9,486 nt of DNA from an uncultured bacterium (GTDB lineage Bacteria > Planctomycetota > UBA8108), in NCBI GenBank assembly GCA_913050545.1, contig CAJWZY010000063.1, positions 1 to 9,486 on the forward strand. Direction: 5' to 3'. The position numbers and the translations under genes were made by a program. The notes under the pieces were generated by a model that was not told the DNA's origin, did no database searches, and saw only the letters and a program-made list of their open reading frames with translations. Below are positions 6,580 through 9,486 of this stretch, one piece after another. Positions within the stretch are counted from its first letter, which is position 1. The number at the start of each line of letters is the position of its first letter.

Positions 6580-7704
6580 TTACTTCTTCTTCAGCTGGCG
6601 GACGATGCTGTCGATCTTGCCTTCCTGCAGGATCGGCAGGTAGCGGTTCGGCATGGCGAGGATGAAACATCCCACCGCCGTACCGTAGAGCGCCCCTCCA
6701 TGCCCTCCCTGCCAGAGACCATCCTGGGAAGGATTGCCCGAGCTGAGCATCTGGCTGGCGACGAGGAAGTCGCGCAATTTCGGGTACGATTCCTTCCAGC
6801 GCTTTCCACCCACCTGGTAGAGAGCCTGCCCGACGTAGTAGAGGGTATAGGCATCTCCGCAGGGCAACCTGCCGCTTCTCGTTGCCGGGTTGGCGTTCTT
6901 GCCGATGGCAACCTGGATGACATCTAGGTTCTTGCCAATGCGCCAGTCACCGTACTGGCCGAATTCCTGCAGGCAGACGACACCGGCGGCAGCCATTGCC
7001 AGGGTGCCGTTGTTGCCGTTGTAGGTAAACTGCCCGGCCTCGAGGCTGGCCGCCTTCGGATTGGACAGCCCATTCTTACCGGACTTGGAACGATAATACC
7101 TTCGCACACTCTGGATCGCCAAGCCGACCACCTCCGGCGAGACCTCCAGGCCGCTGTCCATGGCACCGCGCAGTGCCTTCGCCTGCATCACCACCAGGCT
7201 GAGGTCATGTCCCCGTCCCTGGCGCCGAGCACGGTAATCCCAGCCGCCATCCTCCGCCTGGGTGTTGGCGATCAGCTTGAGGGCCTTGTCGAGGACCTGG
7301 TTGAGCTTCTTGTCACTCGTCATTCCGTAGGCCTGCCCGAGCGCAAAGGTGGCAAGGCCGTGGTTGTACATATCGTGCTGGGCGTTGGAAATATTCAACA
7401 AGCCGGAGGGCTTGGCGTGCTTGAGCACATAGTTCAGCGCCCTCTGGACGGTGTTGCCATAGCGGCCCCGGCCGGGAAGGTAGCCGGCGGAAAGAAAGGC
7501 CAGCGCTCCCATCCCCACCAGTCCGAGATTGTTGGAGCCCCAGTTGCCCTCGGCACCCTGGTTCCTGGCGAGCCACTCGAGCCCCTTCTGGAGAGCCCGT
7601 TCACTCCCGGGGGTCGTCTCCCACTCACCCTCGGCAAGAAGCGGTGAGGTGAAAATCGAAACGGCAAGAAAGCAGAGCATTGTTGTTCTAAAGAAATTTC
7701 TCAC
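6580..7704 (-). CDS. Secreted prenyltransferase/squalene-oxidase-repeat (alpha/alpha-barrel) protein
   Basis: The protein has 374 residues from a GTG start. The signal peptide is MRNFFRTTMLCFLAVSIF..., cleaved near PLLA/EG (residue 24). The rest is helical with QW-like turns of the squalene-cyclase/terpenoid-cyclase superfamily: NQGAEGNWG (~48-56), TQAEDGGWDY (~148-157) and PSQDGLWQG (~325-333). It also has MYNHGLATFALGQAYG (~112-127), which is typical of exported planctomycete members. The DxDD acid motif of squalene-hopene cyclases is not seen and the protein is exported, so terpene cyclisation is unlikely; a binding or scaffold role, or an unknown enzyme activity, is possible. TTG (7725) and ATG (7722) starts exist in frame upstream but lack a ribosome site. 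GTG 7704 has AAAGGGAG 7 nt upstream and starts the signal peptide directly. It is first gene of a pair with the GH97 lipoprotein. Fold assignment is good; the role is unknown. Confidence 0.83.
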   Translation of the reverse strand: MRNFFRTTMLCFLAVSIFTSPLLAEGEWETTPGSERALQKGLEWLARNQGAEGNWGSNNLGLVGMGALAFLSAGYLPGRGRYGNTVQRALNYVLKHAKPSGLLNISNAQHDMYNHGLATFALGQAYGMTSDKKLNQVLDKALKLIANTQAEDGGWDYRARRQGRGHDLSLVVMQAKALRGAMDSGLEVSPEVVGLAIQSVRRYYRSKSGKNGLSNPKAASLEAGQFTYNGNNGTLAMAAAGVVCLQEFGQYGDWRIGKNLDVIQVAIGKNANPATRSGRLPCGDAYTLYYVGQALYQVGGKRWKESYPKLRDFLVASQMLSSGNPSQDGLWQGGHGGALYGTAVGCFILAMPNRYLPILQEGKIDSIVRQLKKK

Positions 7705-7711
7705 GGAGCCA

Positions 7712-7719
7712 CTCCCTTT
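7712..7719 (-). promoter_or_regulatory. Ribosome binding site supporting a GTG start at 7704
   Basis: The minus strand reads AAAGGGAG, then TGGCTCC, then GTG AGA AAT. The 7-nt spacing is ideal. The upstream TTG-ATG pair at 7725-7720 has no purine-rich site before it and overlaps the region where the ribosome would bind, so it is probably not used. Confidence 0.65.
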
Positions 7720-7750
7720 CATCAAGGTCGGTCATTTCAATGCAGCCCAT

Positions 7751-7780
7751 AGCCTATGCCAGCGGGCAGGCGCTGGCAAG
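7751..7780 (-). promoter_or_regulatory. Shared promoter/operator element, copy 2 (upstream of squalene-cyclase-like gene)
   Basis: It has the same fixed bases as the other two copies, CTTGCCAG-N10-CTGGCATAGGCT, with TTGCCA (7779-7774) and TAGGCT (7756-7751) 17 bp apart and the TGCCAG/CTGGCA inverted repeat intact. The variable 10 bp are different (GC-rich). Identity with copy 1 extends downstream through ATGGGCT. TAGGCT lies 46 nt before the GTG at 7704, predicting a ~40-nt leader. Confidence 0.65.
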
Positions 7781-7841
7781 GGCGGGGCAGGGCCGTCTTG
7801 CTCATTTCTGCGGGGGCTTCCAGGCTGCAAACCGGGAAATC

Positions 7842-8363
7842 CTAGGGGCCGGCGGATTCTCCACGCAGCCAGTCCCTGTTGAAGGCCGCGGCTACAAACC
7901 AGACAAACCAGATACCCATTCCCGCGCCAAGCCATTTCAACCCGGTCATAAAGGCATTGTAACTATCAGGGTTCTCAGGATTACCGAATGCAAATTCCCA
8001 GGCAAGCATCCCGCCCCCCAGCAGGATGGAGAGGGAACCCGCCATGCGTGAGAGAATGCTGAGCTGGCGATTCTCGGGAGTGTCTTTCAGCTTCCTTTTT
8101 CCCGGCTTGCCGTACTTGGCGGGATTGTATCCATCCCAGCGGCCGAAATTGGAGGCGAAGATTCCGACCAGGATAAAGAACCCCAGGCAGGCCGGGCCAA
8201 GACCAATGATCCCAGCAGGTTCCCCCAGGGAGAAGACGAAGACAAGCCCGCCCACGAGCAGTAAAACCCCCAGGGCCATCAGAACCCGAACCGTATTTTT
8301 ACGCGATCCTCCTACCAGCAGCGCAACCAGCAAAGGGGTCTTGTCAGCCTGTTTCTTAGCCAT
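7842..8363 (-). CDS. Uncharacterised four-transmembrane protein
   Basis: I do not recognise a family. The protein has 173 residues and begins MAKKQADKTP. Four hydrophobic segments are visible: ~26-46 (VLMALGVLLLVGG...), ~51-71 (IIGLGPACLGFFIL...), ~105-126 (ILSRMAGSLSILL...) and ~142-161 (LKWLGAGMGIWFVWF...). A positively charged loop (~75-100, rich in Lys, Arg, Tyr and Pro) separates TM2 and TM3. The short N-terminus is basic and there is no cleavable signal peptide, so an inner-membrane protein with both ends in the cytoplasm is the simplest topology. The frame is open upstream to an ATG at 8453, but that start would overlap the previous gene and lacks support. ATG 8363 has AGAGGTG 5 nt upstream. 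It follows the ConA-like gene by 61 bp with no promoter element, so the two are probably co-transcribed. Confidence 0.75.
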   Translation of the reverse strand: MAKKQADKTPLLVALLVGGSRKNTVRVLMALGVLLLVGGLVFVFSLGEPAGIIGLGPACLGFFILVGIFASNFGRWDGYNPAKYGKPGKRKLKDTPENRQLSILSRMAGSLSILLGGGMLAWEFAFGNPENPDSYNAFMTGLKWLGAGMGIWFVWFVAAAFNRDWLRGESAGP

Positions 8364-8368
8364 CAAAA

Positions 8369-8375
8369 CACCTCT
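8369..8375 (-). promoter_or_regulatory. Ribosome binding site deciding the four-TM gene start
   Basis: AGAGGTG on the minus strand lies 5 nt before ATG 8363. It favours this start over the in-frame ATG at 8453, which lies inside the 3' end of the preceding gene. Confidence 0.6.
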
Positions 8376-8424
8376 ACAGGAGATCCCGGTGGCAGGCAGG
8401 AGCTGCCCGGCAGGTACCCCGGCG

Positions 8425-9084
8425 TCATTTCCCCGCGGTGAGAACAAAGTCACTGAAGGTGGCCCAGCGCGGTTTCTTCTTATCTCCCAGCAGGGCGAAC
8501 ATTCCGACCTTCACCTTGTCGTGGCTTCCCGGCAGGGTGGTTTCACCGTGGGTGGTCCATTCCTTGCCTCCGGGGGCCTTGACCATGGCCTTCACCTTTC
8601 CTGCGGCAATTTCAAGGCGCAGGCGCAGCGGTCCCTCGCGAAAGGGAATCTTCTTCACGACCTTCGGCTTCGCCTTGCTCTCCAGGACGAGAGTGCAGGA
8701 CTGGCCACCGTAGAGCTCACGGTCAAACTTGATGTAGTTGTCATCGTCGAGATAGATCATCAACCCGGCCTGTTCGTATTCTTTCCTCGGGTTGAAGTCC
8801 ACCGTCACCTCCACCGTGGACGCCGGGCCGGGAAGAGCCCGCAAGAGGAAGTTCTCGGTCTTGTTGTTTCTCTTGCCCCAGATATTGGAGGGCTGGGCAA
8901 GAAGCTGGAGCTTGCCGTCCTTCAGGCGCCAGTCGGCCTTGTCCTCACGAACAAAGCTCCACCCCTTGTCGAGGGACTTGCTGAAGTCGGCCTTGTAGTC
9001 GGCCAGGAGGCTTGCACCCACCAGCAGGCCGGCGGCCATGAAAATTGAAGTGAGTACCAGCACGGACCGAATAAAGCATTTCAT
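8425..9084 (-). CDS. Secreted concanavalin A-like (DUF1349/GH43_C2-type) beta-sandwich protein
   Basis: The protein has 219 residues with a signal peptide ~1-28 (MKCFIRSVLVLTSIF..., cleavage probably after SLLA). The mature protein is one jelly-roll-like domain. Recognisable landmarks are GWSFVREDKADWRLKDGKL, an NFLLR strand, VEVTVDF, QAGLMIYLDDDNYIKFDRE (~106-124), PLRLRLEI and a final KVKVGMFAL...ATFSDFVL. This order matches the ConA-like domains annotated as DUF1349 or as the C-terminal domain of GH43 beta-xylosidases, which bind or pack against carbohydrate. Here the domain stands alone without a catalytic module, so a carbohydrate-binding or structural exported role is inferred. The start is secure: AAGGAGG lies 8 nt before the ATG, and the shared promoter element lies 39 nt further up. 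It is first gene of a pair with the four-TM protein. It could instead be another laminin-G-like family. Confidence 0.8.
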   Translation of the reverse strand: MKCFIRSVLVLTSIFMAAGLLVGASLLADYKADFSKSLDKGWSFVREDKADWRLKDGKLQLLAQPSNIWGKRNNKTENFLLRALPGPASTVEVTVDFNPRKEYEQAGLMIYLDDDNYIKFDRELYGGQSCTLVLESKAKPKVVKKIPFREGPLRLRLEIAAGKVKAMVKAPGGKEWTTHGETTLPGSHDKVKVGMFALLGDKKKPRWATFSDFVLTAGK

Positions 9085-9092
9085 ACCTGGAG

Positions 9093-9099
9093 CCTCCTT
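9093..9099 (-). promoter_or_regulatory. Strong ribosome binding site of the ConA-like gene
   Basis: AAGGAGG on the minus strand, 8 nt before ATG 9084, is a full-length match to the anti-Shine-Dalgarno complement and the strongest such site in the window. It fixes the start and suggests high translation. Confidence 0.75.
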
Positions 9100-9123
9100 G
9101 TTTGTTCGTTAAACCCTGCTGAC

Positions 9124-9153
9124 AGCCTATGCCAGCCCGGAGTATCTGGCAAG
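9124..9153 (-). promoter_or_regulatory. Shared promoter/operator element, copy 3 (upstream of ConA-like gene)
   Basis: This is the third copy of CTTGCCAG-N10-CTGGCATAGGCT, with TTGCCA at 9152-9147, TAGGCT at 9129-9124, a 17-bp spacer and a perfect TGCCAG/CTGGCA inverted repeat. Downstream of TAGGCT the sequence differs from copies 1 and 2 (GTCAGC instead of ATGGGC), which marks the right boundary of the conserved unit and argues against a sigma54 -12 box. TAGGCT is 39 nt from the ATG, the same as copy 1. Confidence 0.65.
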
Positions 9154-9228
9154 CCGGGGACCGGGGAAGTTATTAGCGATGGGAATCCCGGGGTGCGGGC
9201 AAAAGCAGCGGATGCAGCCGGGACCTGT

Positions 9229-9486
9229 TCACTTTTTCTCAATTTTCCGAATGCGAACGATGCGGAACTCGACCTTGCCGGTCTTGTGATGCATCTGCAG
9301 GAGGATGCTGCCCTTCTTGAGGCGGCTCCCAGGGTCGCGACAATCGGCGGCCGGCTTGCCGTTGACCCAGGTCTGCAGGTGGTTGCCGACCGCGCGGATC
9401 CGCATCCGGACCCACTCGCCATCTTTCGTACCGAACTTCGGGGCGCGGGCCCCCTTGGCCCGCAAGGAATAGATGCTGCCGGTCGG
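9229..9486 (-). CDS. C-terminal part of a DUF1080 (3-keto-disaccharide hydrolase-like) protein (partial, 5' end off window)
   Basis: The frame is open from the right edge to TGA at 9231-9229, giving 85 residues. It begins PTGSIYSL and contains DGEWVRMRIRAVGNHLQTWVNG, then GSILLQMHHKTGKVEFRIVRIRKI. The series GSIY, EW, a WVNG strand, GxIxLQxH and VEFRxxRI at the very C-terminus is the standard ending of DUF1080 (PF06439), a ConA-like beta-sandwich now named for 3-keto-disaccharide hydrolases and very abundant in exported planctomycete proteins. Upstream domains and any signal peptide lie outside the window. The downstream gap of 144 bp to the ConA-like gene carries the shared promoter element, so this gene probably ends the preceding transcription unit. 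No hairpin with a T-run was found after its stop. Confidence 0.82.
   Translation of the reverse strand, partial: PTGSIYSLRAKGARAPKFGTKDGEWVRMRIRAVGNHLQTWVNGKPAADCRDPGSRLKKGSILLQMHHKTGKVEFRIVRIRKIEKK

Noticed and set aside
7780..7841. A possible terminator downstream of the four-TM gene
   Set aside because: The stretch is GC-rich but shows no continuous stem of 6 bp or more followed by T residues.
8364..8453. A 30-residue N-terminal extension of the four-TM protein from ATG 8453
   Set aside because: It would overlap the 3' end of the ConA-like gene, and the added residues show no conserved feature. ATG 8363 has its own ribosome site.
4532..9153. The repeated 30-bp element as a mobile repeat (MITE or REP)
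   Set aside because: Similarity stops at the promoter-sized core, the inner 10 bp are unrelated, orientation is always the same relative to the genes, and there are no target-site duplications.

Overview
The window looks like Planctomycetota chromosome (an uncultured or poorly described member is plausible). The DNA is GC-rich. Almost every product carries a signal peptide or lipobox, and the gene content is typical of that phylum: a secreted beta-helix protein with C-terminal dockerin-like EF-hand repeats, a DUF1080 domain, a secreted squalene-cyclase-like alpha/alpha-barrel protein, a GH97 glycosidase, a DUF885 metallohydrolase and a NIPSNAP-domain lipoprotein. This phylum call is inferred from family content; no rRNA or marker gene is present.

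Layout: on the + strand, 2-490 is the C-terminal end of a large secreted protein entering from the left edge. It converges with a minus-strand block that fills the rest of the window. Read in the direction of transcription (right to left), the block is: the DUF1080 C-terminus (9486-9229, truncated by the right edge); a ConA-like secreted protein (9084-8425) followed by a four-TM protein (8363-7842); a squalene-cyclase-like secreted protein (7704-6580) followed by a GH97 lipoprotein (6506-4602); and a DUF885 secreted hydrolase (4492-2726) followed by a lipoprotein with two NIPSNAP domains (2712-523). There is no RNA gene, CRISPR array, insertion sequence or phage gene. No gap without a gene exceeds 150 bases, and no convincing rho-independent terminator was found.

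The most notable signal is not a gene. Three intergenic gaps each carry the same 30-bp element in the same orientation, reading CTTGCCAG-N10-CTGGCATAGGCT on the minus strand. It combines a perfect 6-bp hyphenated inverted repeat (TGCCAG-N10-CTGGCA) with a sigma70-like promoter geometry (TTGCCA, exactly 17 bp, TAGGCT). It occurs just upstream of the first gene of each of the three complete gene pairs and is absent from the within-pair gaps (61, 73 and 13 bp). The six complete minus-strand genes therefore read as three two-gene transcription units sharing one promoter type, perhaps with a built-in operator. They would supply the envelope with glycan-handling and hydrolytic proteins. No substrate or co-function is proven by the sequence.
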